From: Harenicola maris
GTDB lineage: Bacteria; Pseudomonadota; Alphaproteobacteria; Rhodobacterales; Rhodobacteraceae
DNA: 64,000 nucleotides
Assembly: GCA_018524345.1 (NCBI GenBank)
Contig: JADQAZ010000001.1
Coordinates: 558,001 to 622,000, forward strand
Reading direction: 5' to 3'
Shown: positions 19,118-29,064 of the stretch, in pieces
Layout of the letters: every line of letters begins with the position of its first letter
Position numbering within the stretch: position 1 is the stretch's first letter
Position numbers and translations under genes: made by a program
Notes under the pieces: model-generated
Told to the model about the DNA's origin: nothing
Databases searched by the model: none
What the model saw: only the letters and a program-made list of their open reading frames with translations

Positions 19118-19402
19118 ATGGCCTATGGTGCCGTCCTTGCCTTTATGTGTCTGGCCTTTGCCTGGGGTCTTGGCCGTATCTCGGCCAGGGCGGGCTATGG
19201 CTGGATTGCGACGCTTTTACCCCTTGCTGTGTTCTTTGCGCTGATTGGCGCGTTCTTCTGGCTTGGCCGGGTGGACGGGGAGGGGGAGCGTGCGCGCAAT
19301 GTGGGGATTTTGGGCATTGCGGCCCTGATCTGGTGGGGGCAGTTGATGGTTCTGGCCCTCTTCCCATGGCCGGTGACGCGCGCCAAAGCCGGGCAGGAAT
19401 AG
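19118..19402 (+). CDS. Small membrane protein between nuoF and nuoG
   Basis: A 94-residue protein with three hydrophobic segments (about 3-20, 27-47 and 62-82). The start at 19118 is seven bases after the nuoF stop; there is no strong ribosome site. I do not recognise the family. It belongs to the set of accessory genes distributed in this operon. Confidence 0.6.
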   Translation: MAYGAVLAFMCLAFAWGLGRISARAGYGWIATLLPLAVFFALIGAFFWLGRVDGEGERARNVGILGIAALIWWGQLMVLALFPWPVTRAKAGQE

Positions 19403-19453
19403 GTGCGCCCATGGCGGTAAGCCGCTGGAATATCCTGCAAAAACCAAGGGTTA

Positions 19454-19536
19454 TTGACCTGACGCCGCGTTGATATTGAATATCAGCCTATGATTTACGA
19501 TGTAGCAGGAATGAAGCGGCCGCAGGTTTTGCGGCC
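19454..19536. promoter_or_regulatory. Two inverted repeats in the intergenic gap before the DUF5333 gene
   Basis: The 210-bp gap holds TTGACC (19454-19459), then TGATATT/AATATCA (19471-19485, one-base centre) and GGCCGCA/TGCGGCC (19518-19536, five-base loop). The first palindrome could overlap a weak -10 element 17 bp after the TTGACC. This may be an internal promoter or operator of the nuo operon. Nothing else is visible in the gap. Confidence 0.35.
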
Positions 19537-19612
19537 AAGTCAAACAGCCGGGATACTTCCGGTTAAATGATACACGGCGGGCCTTGCCCGGTGTGAGAAA
19601 GGTCTGAGGACT

Positions 19613-20017
19613 ATGAGCATGATCCGGTTTACCGCCTTTGCGGCGGCATTTGGAGCGATGACCACCCTGCCTGCTGGTGCGGCGGGCCTCAAAGACAGTG
19701 CCCGAATCAACGAGGGGCTGATCGCCATCGGTATGGCCGATGAGATTCGCAAGAACTGCCCCAGCATCAGCGCCCGTATGGTGCGCGCTGCGAGTTTCCT
19801 GAAGTCCCTTGAGCGTCATGCGCGCTCTCAGGGGTTTACCGAGGCTGAAATCGACGTTTTTGTTGATGATAAACAGCATAAGGCCGTTCTGGAGGGCAAG
19901 GCGCGGGCGCGTTTGGCCGAGCGCGGCGCGACGGGCGATCCCGAGGGCTATTGCAGAGTCGGCCAAGAGGAAATCGCCGCAGGCACCCAGGTTGGGGCAA
20001 TGTTACGCGGCAAATAG
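19613..20017 (+). CDS. DUF5333 secreted protein
   Basis: A 134-residue protein with a signal peptide (about 1-23, AGA cleavage) and a helical mature part with two cysteines (RKNCPSISAR and EGYCRVGQEE). It matches the DUF5333 family I recall before nuoG in Rhodobacterales. GAGGA at 19605-19609 marks the ribosome site. Its biochemical role is unknown. Confidence 0.72.
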   Translation: MSMIRFTAFAAAFGAMTTLPAGAAGLKDSARINEGLIAIGMADEIRKNCPSISARMVRAASFLKSLERHARSQGFTEAEIDVFVDDKQHKAVLEGKARARLAERGATGDPEGYCRVGQEEIAAGTQVGAMLRGK

Positions 20018-20083
20018 GATATGAGCCTTGCCTGTTTGGGCAGGGCGCAGCCTAAGGGGCCGAAAAGGGCGAAAAAAGTTGCA

Positions 20084-20112
20084 GGAGGGCGGGGTTGTCG
20101 GTCCCGCCCTCC
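20084..20112. other. Strong GC hairpin upstream of nuoG
   Basis: GGAGGGCGGG and CCCGCCCTCC form a perfect 10-bp stem with a 9-base loop, 60 bases before nuoG. No T-run follows, so it is not a standard intrinsic terminator. It may attenuate read-through or protect the downstream mRNA segment. Confidence 0.6.
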
Positions 20113-20171
20113 CTTGCACCCGGCACCCTCGCATCGTATCAGCTTATGAGCCACTACGATGAGGGAACATC

Positions 20172-22190
20172 ATGCCCGATCTGCGCAAAATAGTGATCGA
20201 CGGGCAGGAGCTAGAAGTGGATGGGGCATTGACCCTTATCCAGGCCTGCGAACAGGCTGGCATTGAGGTGCCGCGCTTCTGCTATCACGAACGTCTGTCG
20301 ATTGCAGGAAACTGCCGGATGTGTCTGGTTGAGGTTGTCGGCGGTCCGCCGAAACCTGCGGCCAGCTGTGCGATGCAGGTGAAAGACCTGCGTCCCGGTC
20401 CGGAGGGGCAATCCCCGGTCGTGAAAACCAACTCGCCCATGGTCAAGAAGGCCCGCGAGGGCGTGATGGAATTTCTGCTGATTAACCACCCGCTGGACTG
20501 CCCGATCTGTGATCAGGGCGGCGAGTGTGACCTGCAGGATCAGGCCATGGCCTATGGCGTTGATTTCAGCCGCTACCGCGAGCCCAAGCGCGCGACCGAG
20601 GATCTGGACCTTGGCCCGCTGGTCGAGACCCATATGACGCGCTGCATTTCCTGCACCCGCTGTGTGCGTTTCACGACCGAAGTCGCGGGAATCACCCAGA
20701 TGGGCCAGACCGGCCGCGGCGAGGATGCGGAGATCACCTCCTATCTTGGCGAGACTCTGGATTCGAACCTTCAGGGCAATATCATTGACCTGTGCCCCGT
20801 GGGGGCCTTGGTGTCGAAACCCTATGCCTTTACCGCCCGTCCTTGGGAACTGACCAAGACCGAGTCGGTGGATGTGATGGATGCGCTTGGGTCCTCTATC
20901 CGCGTGGATGCCAAGGGGCGCGAAGTGATGCGCTTTTTGCCGCGCAACCATGACGGTGTGAACGAGGAGTGGATTTCGGACAAAACCCGTTTTGTCTGGG
21001 ATGGCCTGCGTCGTCAGCGTTTGGACAAACCCTATATCCGCGAGAACGGGAAACTGCGCCCTGCGAGCTGGCCGGAGGCGCTTGCCGCCGCTGCGGCCGC
21101 GATGAAGGGCAAGACGGTTGCCGGGCTTGTGGGCGATCTGGCCCCTGTTGAGGCGGCCTATTCCCTCAAGCAGTTGATCGAGGGGCAGGGCGGGCGCGTT
21201 GAGTGCCGGACCGATGGGGCCAAATTGCCGGCTGGCAATCGCGGCGCCTATGTGGGCACTGCAACGATCGAAGACATCGATAGTGCGGAGATGATCCTGT
21301 TGATCGGGACCAACCCGCGGGTTGAGGCACCTGTGCTCAATGCGCGTATCCGCCGTGCATGGCTGAACGGGGCCAAGGTGGCCCGCGTTGGCGAGGTGGC
21401 TGATCTGACCTTTGACGTGACCGAGATGGGCACCGACCGCGCCGCGCTGCAAAAGCTGGCTGCGATGGACCATTCGGACAAGGCCGGAACCCCCGGCGTG
21501 ATGATCATCGGCCAAGGCGCGCTGATGGCCGAGGATGGCGAGGCCGTTCTGGCCGAGTGTCTGGCCATGGCGAAGGCTGCCGGGTCCAAGGTGATGATCC
21601 TGCATACGGCCGCTGGCCGTGTGGGGGCGATGGATGTTGGCGCTGTGACAGAGGGCGGCGTTATGGCCGCGCTGGACGGGGCCGACGTGGTGTATAACCT
21701 TGGCGCGGATGAGGGCGATGTGCCTGCCGGGCCATTCGTTATCTATCAGGGCAGCCATGGGGATCGCGGGGCGCATCGCGCCGATATCATCCTGCCGGGT
21801 GCCGCCTATACCGAGGAAAACGGGCTTTTCGTCAATACTGAGGGTCGGCCACAGCTTGCCATGCGGGCGGGGTTTGCCCCCGGCGAGGCCAAGGAAAACT
21901 GGGCTATTCTGCGGGCGCTCTCTGCCGAGATGGGGGCGCAGCTGCCTTGGGATTCCATGGCGGCCCTGCGCAAGGCCATGATCAAGGACGTGCCGCATCT
22001 GGGCAAGGTGGATGAGGTTGCCGCGAACGAGGTCGGTGATCTGCCCAAGGGTAAAATCGGGAGCGGGCCGCTGAACAGCGCCGTGAAGGATTTCTACCTG
22101 ACCAACCCGATCGCCCGTGCGAGCGAGTTGATGGCCGAGTTGAGCGCCGGGGCCGCATCGCGGGCCAAGGCGCCCATGGCGGCGGAATAA
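20172..22190 (+). CDS. nuoG: NADH-quinone oxidoreductase subunit G
   Basis: A 672-residue 75-kDa subunit. The N-terminal 2Fe-2S ferredoxin domain has [20 protein letters not shown]. It is followed by the 4Fe-4S motifs [18 protein letters not shown] and [12 protein letters not shown], then a molybdopterin oxidoreductase-like domain without molybdenum. These clusters carry electrons from NuoE/NuoF towards NuoB. AGGGA lies just before the ATG. Confidence 0.97.
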   Translation: MPDLRKIVIDGQELEVDGALTLIQACEQAGIEVPRFCYHERLSIAGNCRMCLVEVVGGPPKPAASCAMQVKDLRPGPEGQSPVVKTNSPMVKKAREGVMEFLLINHPLDCPICDQGGECDLQDQAMAYGVDFSRYREPKRATEDLDLGPLVETHMTRCISCTRCVRFTTEVAGITQMGQTGRGEDAEITSYLGETLDSNLQGNIIDLCPVGALVSKPYAFTARPWELTKTESVDVMDALGSSIRVDAKGREVMRFLPRNHDGVNEEWISDKTRFVWDGLRRQRLDKPYIRENGKLRPASWPEALAAAAAAMKGKTVAGLVGDLAPVEAAYSLKQLIEGQGGRVECRTDGAKLPAGNRGAYVGTATIEDIDSAEMILLIGTNPRVEAPVLNARIRRAWLNGAKVARVGEVADLTFDVTEMGTDRAALQKLAAMDHSDKAGTPGVMIIGQGALMAEDGEAVLAECLAMAKAAGSKVMILHTAAGRVGAMDVGAVTEGGVMAALDGADVVYNLGADEGDVPAGPFVIYQGSHGDRGAHRADIILPGAAYTEENGLFVNTEGRPQLAMRAGFAPGEAKENWAILRALSAEMGAQLPWDSMAALRKAMIKDVPHLGKVDEVAANEVGDLPKGKIGSGPLNSAVKDFYLTNPIARASELMAELSAGAASRAKAPMAAE

Positions 22191-22194
22191 CGGC

Positions 22195-22593
22195 ATGTCC
22201 CGTCTCGCGGGGCTGTTGATGGGGGGGCTGGGGCTTGTGGCCTGTGTTCCCCAAGACGAGGAAACTGTGCAGGAGGCACCCTTCGCCCCTGTATATAATG
22301 GGATCGAGACGCGGCTTCTTGATGGGGATCTGGTGAATTTCATTGTTGAAATGGAAGGGGCCCGCACCCTGGCCGATGTTGAAGATTACGCCCGCTGTGC
22401 GGCTGCGCAATATGCGCTGATCAGGGGGTTCGGGTTTGCGCGCCATGTGCGCACGCGCGTCGCCGAGGAGGGCGCCACATGGCGTGGCGACGCGGTTTAT
22501 ACGATCTCTGCGGCTTTGCCGCAGGGGGTGAAGTTGATAGATGCCGAGGTGACTGTCGCCGATTGCGGTGAACGGGGCATTCCTACGGTATAA
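22195..22593 (+). CDS. Putative lipoprotein in the nuo operon
   Basis: A 132-residue protein beginning with a lipoprotein signal peptide (GLGLVAC; lipidated Cys17). The mature part has two more cysteines (DYARCAAAQ and VADCGERG). It starts four bases after nuoG. I do not recognise the family, and no role with complex I can be shown. Confidence 0.65.
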   Translation: MSRLAGLLMGGLGLVACVPQDEETVQEAPFAPVYNGIETRLLDGDLVNFIVEMEGARTLADVEDYARCAAAQYALIRGFGFARHVRTRVAEEGATWRGDAVYTISAALPQGVKLIDAEVTVADCGERGIPTV

Positions 22594-22631
22594 CGGCGGC
22601 GGGCGCGTGCCCGTCATAAGAAGGACTTGAG

Positions 22632-23669
22632 ATGGCAGAATTCTTTAGCACCGGGTTTGGCACCTTGATCTTGGTGGCCCTGCAATGCCTGTTGGTTCTT
22701 GGCTTTGTCATGATCAGCTTGCTCTTCCTTGTTTACGGGGACCGCAAGATCTGGGCGGCGGTGCAGATGCGCCGCGGGCCCAACGTGGTTGGGGCCTTTG
22801 GTCTGCTGCAGTCTGTGGCGGATGCCTTGAAATATGTGGTCAAAGAGATCGTCGTGCCCGCGGGGGCCGACAAGACGGTCTTTATGCTGGCACCTTTGAC
22901 CTCCTTTGTTCTGGCCGTCCTTGCTTGGGCGGTTATTCCGTTTAACGACAACTGGGTATTGAGCGACATTAACGTGGCCGTGCTGTTTGTTTTCGCGGTC
23001 TCGAGCCTTGAGGTTTACGGCGTGATCATGGGTGGCTGGGCGTCGAACTCGAAGTATCCTTTCCTTGGCTCTCTGCGCTCTGCGGCGCAGATGATCTCCT
23101 ATGAGGTGTCGATCGGTTTGGTGATCATCGGGATCATCATTTCAACCGGGTCGCTGAACTTTGGCGATATCGTTGCGGCGCAGGAGGGGAACCTCGGGCT
23201 GTTGAACTGGTACTGGTTGCCGCATTTCCCGATGGTCTTCTTGTTCTTTATCTCCTGCCTTGCAGAGACCAACCGCCCGCCGTTTGACCTTCCCGAGGCG
23301 GAATCGGAATTGGTTGCGGGCTATCAGGTCGAGTATTCTTCCACGCCCTTCCTGCTGTTCATGGCGGGCGAGTATATTGCCATTTTCCTGATGTGTGCCC
23401 TGATCAGCCTGCTGTTCTTTGGTGGCTGGCTCTCCCCGATCCCGTTCATTCCGGACAGCCCACTGTGGATGGTTGCGAAGATGGGCTTCTTCTTCTTCCT
23501 CTTTGCGATGGTGAAGGCGATTGTGCCGCGCTACCGCTATGACCAGCTGATGCGTCTGGGGTGGAAAGTCTTCTTGCCGCTGTCTTTGGCATGGGTATTC
23601 ATCGTTGCGTTTTTGGCGAAATTCGAAGTGTTCGGCGGCTTTTGGGCCCGTTGGGCGATTGGAGCGTAA
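22632..23669 (+). CDS. nuoH: NADH-quinone oxidoreductase subunit H
   Basis: A 345-residue membrane subunit with about eight transmembrane helices. It contains the conserved [19 protein letters not shown], then [20 protein letters not shown] and the [12 protein letters not shown] segment near the C-terminus. NuoH links the quinone cavity to the proton-pumping arm. AAGGA lies upstream. Confidence 0.97.
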   Translation: MAEFFSTGFGTLILVALQCLLVLGFVMISLLFLVYGDRKIWAAVQMRRGPNVVGAFGLLQSVADALKYVVKEIVVPAGADKTVFMLAPLTSFVLAVLAWAVIPFNDNWVLSDINVAVLFVFAVSSLEVYGVIMGGWASNSKYPFLGSLRSAAQMISYEVSIGLVIIGIIISTGSLNFGDIVAAQEGNLGLLNWYWLPHFPMVFLFFISCLAETNRPPFDLPEAESELVAGYQVEYSSTPFLLFMAGEYIAIFLMCALISLLFFGGWLSPIPFIPDSPLWMVAKMGFFFFLFAMVKAIVPRYRYDQLMRLGWKVFLPLSLAWVFIVAFLAKFEVFGGFWARWAIGA

Positions 23670-23672
23670 GAC

Positions 23673-24104
23673 ATGAGCAATGCAGAGACCGTCGCCGAGT
23701 GGATGGAAAACATGCCGCACAACGGCATCTACAACGAGGCGCAGGATTTTCGCAAAGCGGTGATTGCCGCCTATGGCGATGAACGCGCGAGTTGGGACAA
23801 CCTGACGCCGAATATGTTGTCGGAGGCTGTGGAAAGCTGGCTTGGGGCGAAACGCCTTGGCCCTGCCATTCCGGCGCTTGAGGCGGATGAATTGTCCAAG
23901 GCGGGGGCGGCTGTGCGTGAATGGCTGAGCCAGCACGAGGATCAGGTGAACACGCCCAAGCTTTTGACGGTGGATCAGTTTCAGGGCGCCTTGCACGCGG
24001 TGCATTGTTCCCTGCGCGGTCTGGATATGTGGGCCGAGGTCAAAGAGCGTCAGGCGAAAGCGGCGCAGGGCGGCCTGAATTCTAACTTCAATCTACGCGG
24101 GTAG
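23673..24104 (+). CDS. Uncharacterised soluble protein between nuoH and nuoI
   Basis: A 143-residue protein without a signal peptide or membrane helix. It is acidic and helical ([17 protein letters not shown], then [19 protein letters not shown]) and has one cysteine (AVHCSLRG). I do not recognise the family. It begins three bases after nuoH, and its location suggests an accessory or assembly role, unproven. Confidence 0.62.
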   Translation: MSNAETVAEWMENMPHNGIYNEAQDFRKAVIAAYGDERASWDNLTPNMLSEAVESWLGAKRLGPAIPALEADELSKAGAAVREWLSQHEDQVNTPKLLTVDQFQGALHAVHCSLRGLDMWAEVKERQAKAAQGGLNSNFNLRG

Positions 24105-24115
24105 GGGCGAAGAGC

Positions 24116-24610
24116 ATGACTGAAATGGACTGGACCCGCGCGGGTAAATACTTCCTCCTAATGGATTTCTTCAAAGGGATGAAGCTTGGCCTGCGCTACT
24201 TCTTCGCACCGAAATCAACGCTGAACTATCCCCACGAAAAAGGGCCGCTGAGCCCGCGTTTTCGCGGCGAGCATGCGCTGCGGCGCTATCCCAACGGGGA
24301 AGAGCGTTGCATTGCCTGTAAGCTCTGCGAGGCCGTTTGCCCCGCTCAGGCGATCACCATTGATGCCGAGCCGCGCGAGGATGGCAGCCGCCGCACCACG
24401 CGCTATGACATCGACATGACGAAATGCATCTACTGCGGTTTCTGCCAGGAGGCCTGCCCTGTGGATGCCATCGTCGAGGGGCCGAATTTCGAGTTCTCCA
24501 CCGAGACCCGCGAGGAACTGTTCTATAACAAGGACAAGCTTTTGGCGAACGGGGACCGCTGGGAATCCGAGATCGCCCGCAACCTAGAGCTGGACGCCCC
24601 TTATAGATGA
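24116..24610 (+). CDS. nuoI: NADH-quinone oxidoreductase subunit I
   Basis: A 164-residue ferredoxin-like subunit carrying clusters N6a and N6b. The two motifs are [16 protein letters not shown] and [16 protein letters not shown], each with a full CxxCxxCxxxCP set. The N-terminal [20 protein letters not shown] is the amphipathic anchor. Its end overlaps the next gene. Confidence 0.97.
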   Translation: MTEMDWTRAGKYFLLMDFFKGMKLGLRYFFAPKSTLNYPHEKGPLSPRFRGEHALRRYPNGEERCIACKLCEAVCPAQAITIDAEPREDGSRRTTRYDIDMTKCIYCGFCQEACPVDAIVEGPNFEFSTETREELFYNKDKLLANGDRWESEIARNLELDAPYR

Positions 24611-25020
24611 CCGAAGATTTCCAAAAACTGATGGCGCAGATGATGGCGCAGGGGGCCGAGATGGCCAAAGCCGCCGGGGTGGACCCGAAGGCCATGCCTG
24701 ATTTCGGCAGTATGGCCGATTGGATGCCCACGATGCCGCCTGAGATGATGGAAATGTTCATGGGCAAGACCATGAACCCAGAGGGGCTGGACGCCAAGAC
24801 GCGGCTGTTGTGCACCCTGTCGGGGTTTGTGGCGCAGGGCGCCGTGGCGGAGGACCAGATCCGCGTCACCGTGCGTCATGCGCTTGCCGCCGGGGCCACG
24901 CCGCAGGAGGTGATCGAAGTGATCGCCCAGATGGCGGCTTTGGCCGGGGTGCCTGCGATGACCAAGGCCATGGAACTGGCCCGTGTAGAGATTGATAAAA
25001 CCGAGGAGAGCAAGGCATGA
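24607..25020 (+). CDS. Carboxymuconolactone decarboxylase-like (CMD/AhpD fold) protein
   Basis: A 137-residue protein. The first 60 residues are methionine-rich ([17 protein letters not shown]). The second part fits the CMD fold: [19 protein letters not shown], then [20 protein letters not shown]. The AhpD CxxC pair is absent, so peroxidase-type redox chemistry is unlikely. It overlaps both nuoI and nuoJ (ATGA). A protein-binding or assembly role is possible; I cannot assign one. Confidence 0.7.
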   Translation: MTEDFQKLMAQMMAQGAEMAKAAGVDPKAMPDFGSMADWMPTMPPEMMEMFMGKTMNPEGLDAKTRLLCTLSGFVAQGAVAEDQIRVTVRHALAAGATPQEVIEVIAQMAALAGVPAMTKAMELARVEIDKTEESKA

Positions 25021-25631
25021 CTGTTGTCGATTTCGCCTTCTACCTATTTGCCATTACCGTTGTAACGGCGGGCCTGTTCGTCGTGATTGCCCGAAACCCG
25101 GTGCATTCGGTGCTCTGGCTTATTCTGGCCTTCCTGTCCTCTGCGGGGATGTTTGTTTTGCTGGGGGCGGAGTTCGTCGCCATGCTGCTTATCATCGTTT
25201 ATGTGGGCGCGGTGGCGGTCTTGTTCCTGTTCGTCGTCATGATGCTGGACGTGGATTTTGCCGAGCTGAAGGCCGAGATGGCCAAATATGTGCCGCTTGC
25301 GGCGCTGATCGGTGTGGTTCTGCTTATGCAGCTTGCCGTTGTCTTTGGCTCTTGGGCCTTTGCGCCGGAGGCCGAGGCCCTGCGCGGTGCGGTCACGCCT
25401 GATGCGGGCGAGGTGCACAACACCAAGGCCCTCGGGATGCTGCTTTATGATCAGTATTTCCTGCTGTTCCAACTGGCCGGTCTGGTTTTGCTTGTTGCCA
25501 TGGTGGGGGCGATTGTCCTGACCCTGCGGCACCGGACAGACATCAAACGTCAGAACGTTCTGGCGCAGATGTATCGTGATCCGGCCAAGGCGATGAAGGT
25601 TGTCGATGTGAAACCGGGGCAGGGGCTGTAA
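25017..25631 (+). CDS. nuoJ: NADH-quinone oxidoreductase subunit J
   Basis: A 204-residue membrane subunit with five helices and the typical [19 protein letters not shown] start, followed by [20 protein letters not shown]. NuoJ couples the quinone site to the antiporter-like subunits. The start overlaps the CMD gene, and the next gene begins with the base after its stop. Confidence 0.97.
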   Translation: MTVVDFAFYLFAITVVTAGLFVVIARNPVHSVLWLILAFLSSAGMFVLLGAEFVAMLLIIVYVGAVAVLFLFVVMMLDVDFAELKAEMAKYVPLAALIGVVLLMQLAVVFGSWAFAPEAEALRGAVTPDAGEVHNTKALGMLLYDQYFLLFQLAGLVLLVAMVGAIVLTLRHRTDIKRQNVLAQMYRDPAKAMKVVDVKPGQGL

Positions 25632-26126
25632 GTGAATCTGGCTGCTGCCATAACACTTGGTGCTTTTGCCGCCTCGCCTGCGATGGGTTTTGATCTGGCC
25701 CGTTGCGCGCGGGATGTGAGCGGCATTGGCTATAACTCCGAGGAAGACCACCGCGACCATGGCGGCGGCGTTGTGACCTATGTGGCCAAGACCTGTATCA
25801 ATGGCGACTGCATCCGCGCCAGCCTTGTTGTGGGCTGCGGCTCTGGCAAGATGGTCAGCGCGGTTTCGGCCTGCGAAGAGGTGGAGCCGGGGTTTTGCAG
25901 TGGCAAGACCCGCGCGATGGATGCCGCCGATCTGGTGCATCCGGCGCTGCTCGGGATGGTGAATTCTGACGAGGCCCTGACCATGGAGGATGTCGCGCGG
26001 CGGCTGAAGTCCAAGGCATTGCGGGTGTCGAGCGCGACGCTGGACCGTGAGGTCTGCGCCTGCCGTGCGGCCTATCCCGGGCTGCGCAATGGCAAGACGC
26101 GCTTCAGGCTGGGGGCGGGGCAATGA
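25632..26126 (+). CDS. Secreted cysteine-rich protein with C-terminal VCAC motif
   Basis: A 164-residue protein with a short signal peptide (about 1-19, AMG cleavage). The mature part has many cysteines, among them RCARDV, TCINGDCIR, VGCGSG, SACEE, FCSGK and VCACRAAYPG near the end. GTG at 25632 directly follows the nuoJ stop. The next gene also ends with VCAC, so the two may be distant paralogs. The family is unknown; a disulfide-rich periplasmic protein is likely. Confidence 0.62.
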   Translation: MNLAAAITLGAFAASPAMGFDLARCARDVSGIGYNSEEDHRDHGGGVVTYVAKTCINGDCIRASLVVGCGSGKMVSAVSACEEVEPGFCSGKTRAMDAADLVHPALLGMVNSDEALTMEDVARRLKSKALRVSSATLDREVCACRAAYPGLRNGKTRFRLGAGQ

Positions 26127-26530
26127 TGCGCTCTGTTCTTTCCTCCTGCGCCCTTGGCGCGGCATTGACCGGCGGGGCGCAGGCCCTGACGCCATTGCCT
26201 GCACCCCTGTGCGAGAACCCTGACGGGAGCGTCATGCGCGAGATCTTCTTTCGCGGACCGCAAGAGGCCTATGTGCAATATCAGGTCCTGCATGAGGACG
26301 AGAGCAAATCCTATGACGCGACCCTGCACTGCGCCAGCGGGCGTCAGTTGGTTGTGACCGGAGAGCTGAATGATGCGGGCTATGACTTTGTCATAGAGGC
26401 ATGGAATTCCGACGAGAAATACACGTTCAACCGCGTGGCGCGAAAACTGCGCGGCCTTGGCAACAAGGCGAAGGTCGAGCGTTTGAAAACACCTGTTTGT
26501 GCCTGCGACAGCAGCACATTCCGTTACTGA
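26123..26530 (+). CDS. Secreted protein with C-terminal VCAC motif
   Basis: A 135-residue protein with a signal peptide (about 1-22, AQA cleavage) and cysteines in APLCEN, LHCASG and PVCACDSS. The last part resembles that of the preceding gene product. Translation is coupled by an ATGA overlap. The family is unknown. Confidence 0.6.
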   Translation: MMRSVLSSCALGAALTGGAQALTPLPAPLCENPDGSVMREIFFRGPQEAYVQYQVLHEDESKSYDATLHCASGRQLVVTGELNDAGYDFVIEAWNSDEKYTFNRVARKLRGLGNKAKVERLKTPVCACDSSTFRY

Positions 26531-26551
26531 ACTAAGGAAGACGATGACCAG

Positions 26552-26857
26552 ATGATCGGACTTGAACATTATCTTAGCGTCGCTGCGGCGCTTTTCGTGA
26601 TCGGTATTTTCGGTATCTTCCTGAACCGTAAGAACGTGATCATTATCCTGATGTCGATCGAGCTGATGCTCTTGGCCGTCAACATCAACCTTGTCGCCTT
26701 TTCCGCCCATCTGGGCGATTTGGTGGGGCAGGTCTTCACGCTTTTCGTTCTGACCGTCGCCGCCGCAGAGGCCGCGATCGGCCTTGCGATCCTTGTATGT
26801 TTCTTCCGGACCCGCGGCACGATCGCGGTGGAAGACGTTAATAATATGAAAGGCTAA
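26552..26857 (+). CDS. nuoK: NADH-quinone oxidoreductase subunit K
   Basis: A 101-residue membrane subunit with three helices, matching NuoK throughout: [20 protein letters not shown] with its conserved glutamate, and [12 protein letters not shown] with the second essential glutamate. It starts 21 bases after the preceding gene. Confidence 0.97.
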   Translation: MIGLEHYLSVAAALFVIGIFGIFLNRKNVIIILMSIELMLLAVNINLVAFSAHLGDLVGQVFTLFVLTVAAAEAAIGLAILVCFFRTRGTIAVEDVNNMKG

Positions 26858-26862
26858 GGGCA

Positions 26863-29064
26863 GTGGAAACCATCCTTCTTTTTGCCCCGCTCATCGGGTC
26901 CCTTATCTGCGGTTTCGGCTGGCGTGTGATCTCCGAGCAGGGGGCCATGGTGGTTGCCACCGGGCTTTTGTTCCTGTCGGCCTTCCTGAGCTGGGTCGTC
27001 TTCCTGAGCTTTGACGGGGTGACCGAGCAGATCCAGATCATGCGCTGGATCGAGAGCGGCACCCTGGCCACCGATTGGGCGATCCGCCTTGACCGGTTGA
27101 CCGCGATCATGCTGATCGTGATCACCACGGTGTCGAGCCTCGTTCACCTCTATTCCTTTGGCTACATGGCGCACGACGACCATTTCCGTGAGGGCGAAAG
27201 CTACCGCCCCCGGTTCTTTGCCTATCTGTCATTCTTTACCTTTGCGATGTTGATGCTGGTGACAGCGGACAACCTTGTGCAGATGTTCTTTGGCTGGGAG
27301 GGCGTGGGCGTTGCCTCATACCTGTTGATCGGTTTCTACTTCCGCAAGGAAAGCGCGGGCGCGGCCTCTATCAAGGCCTTTGTCGTTAACCGTGTAGGGG
27401 ACTTCGGCTTTGCCTTGGGCATCTTCGCGCTGTTCTTCCTTGTGGATAGCATCAACATGGATGACGTCTTTGCCGCGGCGCCAGAGCTGGCCAATACCAC
27501 CATCACCTTCCTGTGGGGCGAGTGGAACGCGATCGAGGTGATCTGTGTGCTGCTCTTCATCGGCGCGATGGGGAAATCGGCGCAGTTGCTCCTGCACACA
27601 TGGCTGCCTGACGCGATGGAAGGCCCGACACCTGTGTCGGCTCTGATCCATGCGGCGACCATGGTGACAGCGGGGGTTTTCCTTGTCTGCCGGATGTCGC
27701 CCTTGATGGAATTCGCACCGGGTGCGACGACCTTTATCGTGTATCTGGGCGCGACCACGGCGTTTTTCGCCGCCACGGTCGGTTTGGTCCAGAACGACAT
27801 CAAGCGCGTGATCGCATATTCCACCTGTTCGCAGCTTGGCTATATGTTCGTGGCCGCTGGCGTCGGGGTTTACTCCGCCGCGATGTTCCACCTGCTGACC
27901 CATGCGTTCTTTAAGGCGATGCTGTTCCTTGGGGCCGGTTCGGTCATTCACGGGATGCACCACGAGCAGGACATGCGGAACTATGGCGGATTGCGCAAAA
28001 AGCTGCCCTATACCTTCTGGGCGATGATGATCGGCACGCTGGCGATTACGGGCGTTGGCATTCCGCTGACCCATATCGGTTTTGCGGGCTTCCTGTCCAA
28101 GGATGCGATTATCGAGAGCGCGTGGGGCGCGCAGACAGTTGCCGGGACCTATGGTTTCTGGATGCTGGTGATCGCGGCCTGCATGACCAGCTTCTACAGC
28201 TGGCGCCTGATGTTCCTGACCTTCTACGGCGAGGCGCGCGGTGACAAGCACACCCATGAGCACGCCCATGAAAGCCCGACTGTGATGTTGATCCCGCTTG
28301 GGGTTCTGGCGGTTGGTGCGATTTTGGCCGGTATGGTTTGGTTCAAGCCCTTCTTTGGCGATACGGAATCTGTGGCCAAGTTCTATGGCATTCCGGTGGC
28401 CGGGGCAGAGGCCCATGACGAGAGCCATGCGGATGACAGCCATGCGGCGGATGATCATTCCGATGATCACGCAGCGGACGGCCCTGCCGAGGACAGCCAC
28501 GCAGACGAGAGCCACGCCGAGACAGCCGTTGCCAGCGACGATCATTCGGATGATCACGCCGAAGAGGGCGGGCATGGCGATGGCCATCACGCGGCCTTTG
28601 GCGGCCAGCCGGGCGAGGGGGCTCTTTTCATCGGGCCGGAGAACAAGGTTCTGGATCACGCGCATGAGGCCCCGAAGTGGGTGAAGGTTTCGCCCTTTAT
28701 CGCGATGCTTTTGGGCTTCCTTCTGGCCTTCCAGATGTATATCCGCCGGCCTGACCTTCCTGCCAAGCTGGCAGAGAACCAGAAGCCTCTTTACGACTTC
28801 CTGATCAACAAATGGTACTTCGATGAAATCTACGATTTCCTTTTTGTGCGGCCTGCGCAGGCCATCGGAAAGTTCCTGTGGAAACGCGGGGACGGGAATG
28901 TGATTGACGGCGGTATCAACGGGCTGGCGATGGGGGTTATCCCCTTCTTTACCCGGCTGGCTGGCCGAGCGCAGTCGGGCTACCTGTTCCACTATGTGTT
29001 CGCCATGATCATCGGCATCGTTGTCCTTGTGACATGGATGTCGCTTAGCGGGGGAGCCCACTAA
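26863..29064 (+). CDS. nuoL: NADH-quinone oxidoreductase subunit L with histidine-rich insertion
   Basis: A 733-residue antiporter-like subunit, longer than the usual 610-670 residues. The channel region has [20 protein letters not shown] and the later [20 protein letters not shown], both conserved in NuoL. Between about residues 515 and 583 lies a segment rich in His, Asp and Glu (12 His in about 64 residues), then the C-terminal lateral helix. A short [12 protein letters not shown] precedes it. GTG at 26863 is the start. Confidence 0.95.
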   Translation: METILLFAPLIGSLICGFGWRVISEQGAMVVATGLLFLSAFLSWVVFLSFDGVTEQIQIMRWIESGTLATDWAIRLDRLTAIMLIVITTVSSLVHLYSFGYMAHDDHFREGESYRPRFFAYLSFFTFAMLMLVTADNLVQMFFGWEGVGVASYLLIGFYFRKESAGAASIKAFVVNRVGDFGFALGIFALFFLVDSINMDDVFAAAPELANTTITFLWGEWNAIEVICVLLFIGAMGKSAQLLLHTWLPDAMEGPTPVSALIHAATMVTAGVFLVCRMSPLMEFAPGATTFIVYLGATTAFFAATVGLVQNDIKRVIAYSTCSQLGYMFVAAGVGVYSAAMFHLLTHAFFKAMLFLGAGSVIHGMHHEQDMRNYGGLRKKLPYTFWAMMIGTLAITGVGIPLTHIGFAGFLSKDAIIESAWGAQTVAGTYGFWMLVIAACMTSFYSWRLMFLTFYGEARGDKHTHEHAHESPTVMLIPLGVLAVGAILAGMVWFKPFFGDTESVAKFYGIPVAGAEAHDESHADDSHAADDHSDDHAADGPAEDSHADESHAETAVASDDHSDDHAEEGGHGDGHHAAFGGQPGEGALFIGPENKVLDHAHEAPKWVKVSPFIAMLLGFLLAFQMYIRRPDLPAKLAENQKPLYDFLINKWYFDEIYDFLFVRPAQAIGKFLWKRGDGNVIDGGINGLAMGVIPFFTRLAGRAQSGYLFHYVFAMIIGIVVLVTWMSLSGGAH

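Noticed and set aside
24607-25020. AhpD-type peroxidase partner
   Set aside because: No CxxC pair is present; only the CMD fold is supported.
28413-28608. The His-rich part of nuoL as a sequencing error or frameshift
   Set aside because: The frame is open throughout, and normal NuoL sequence continues on both sides.
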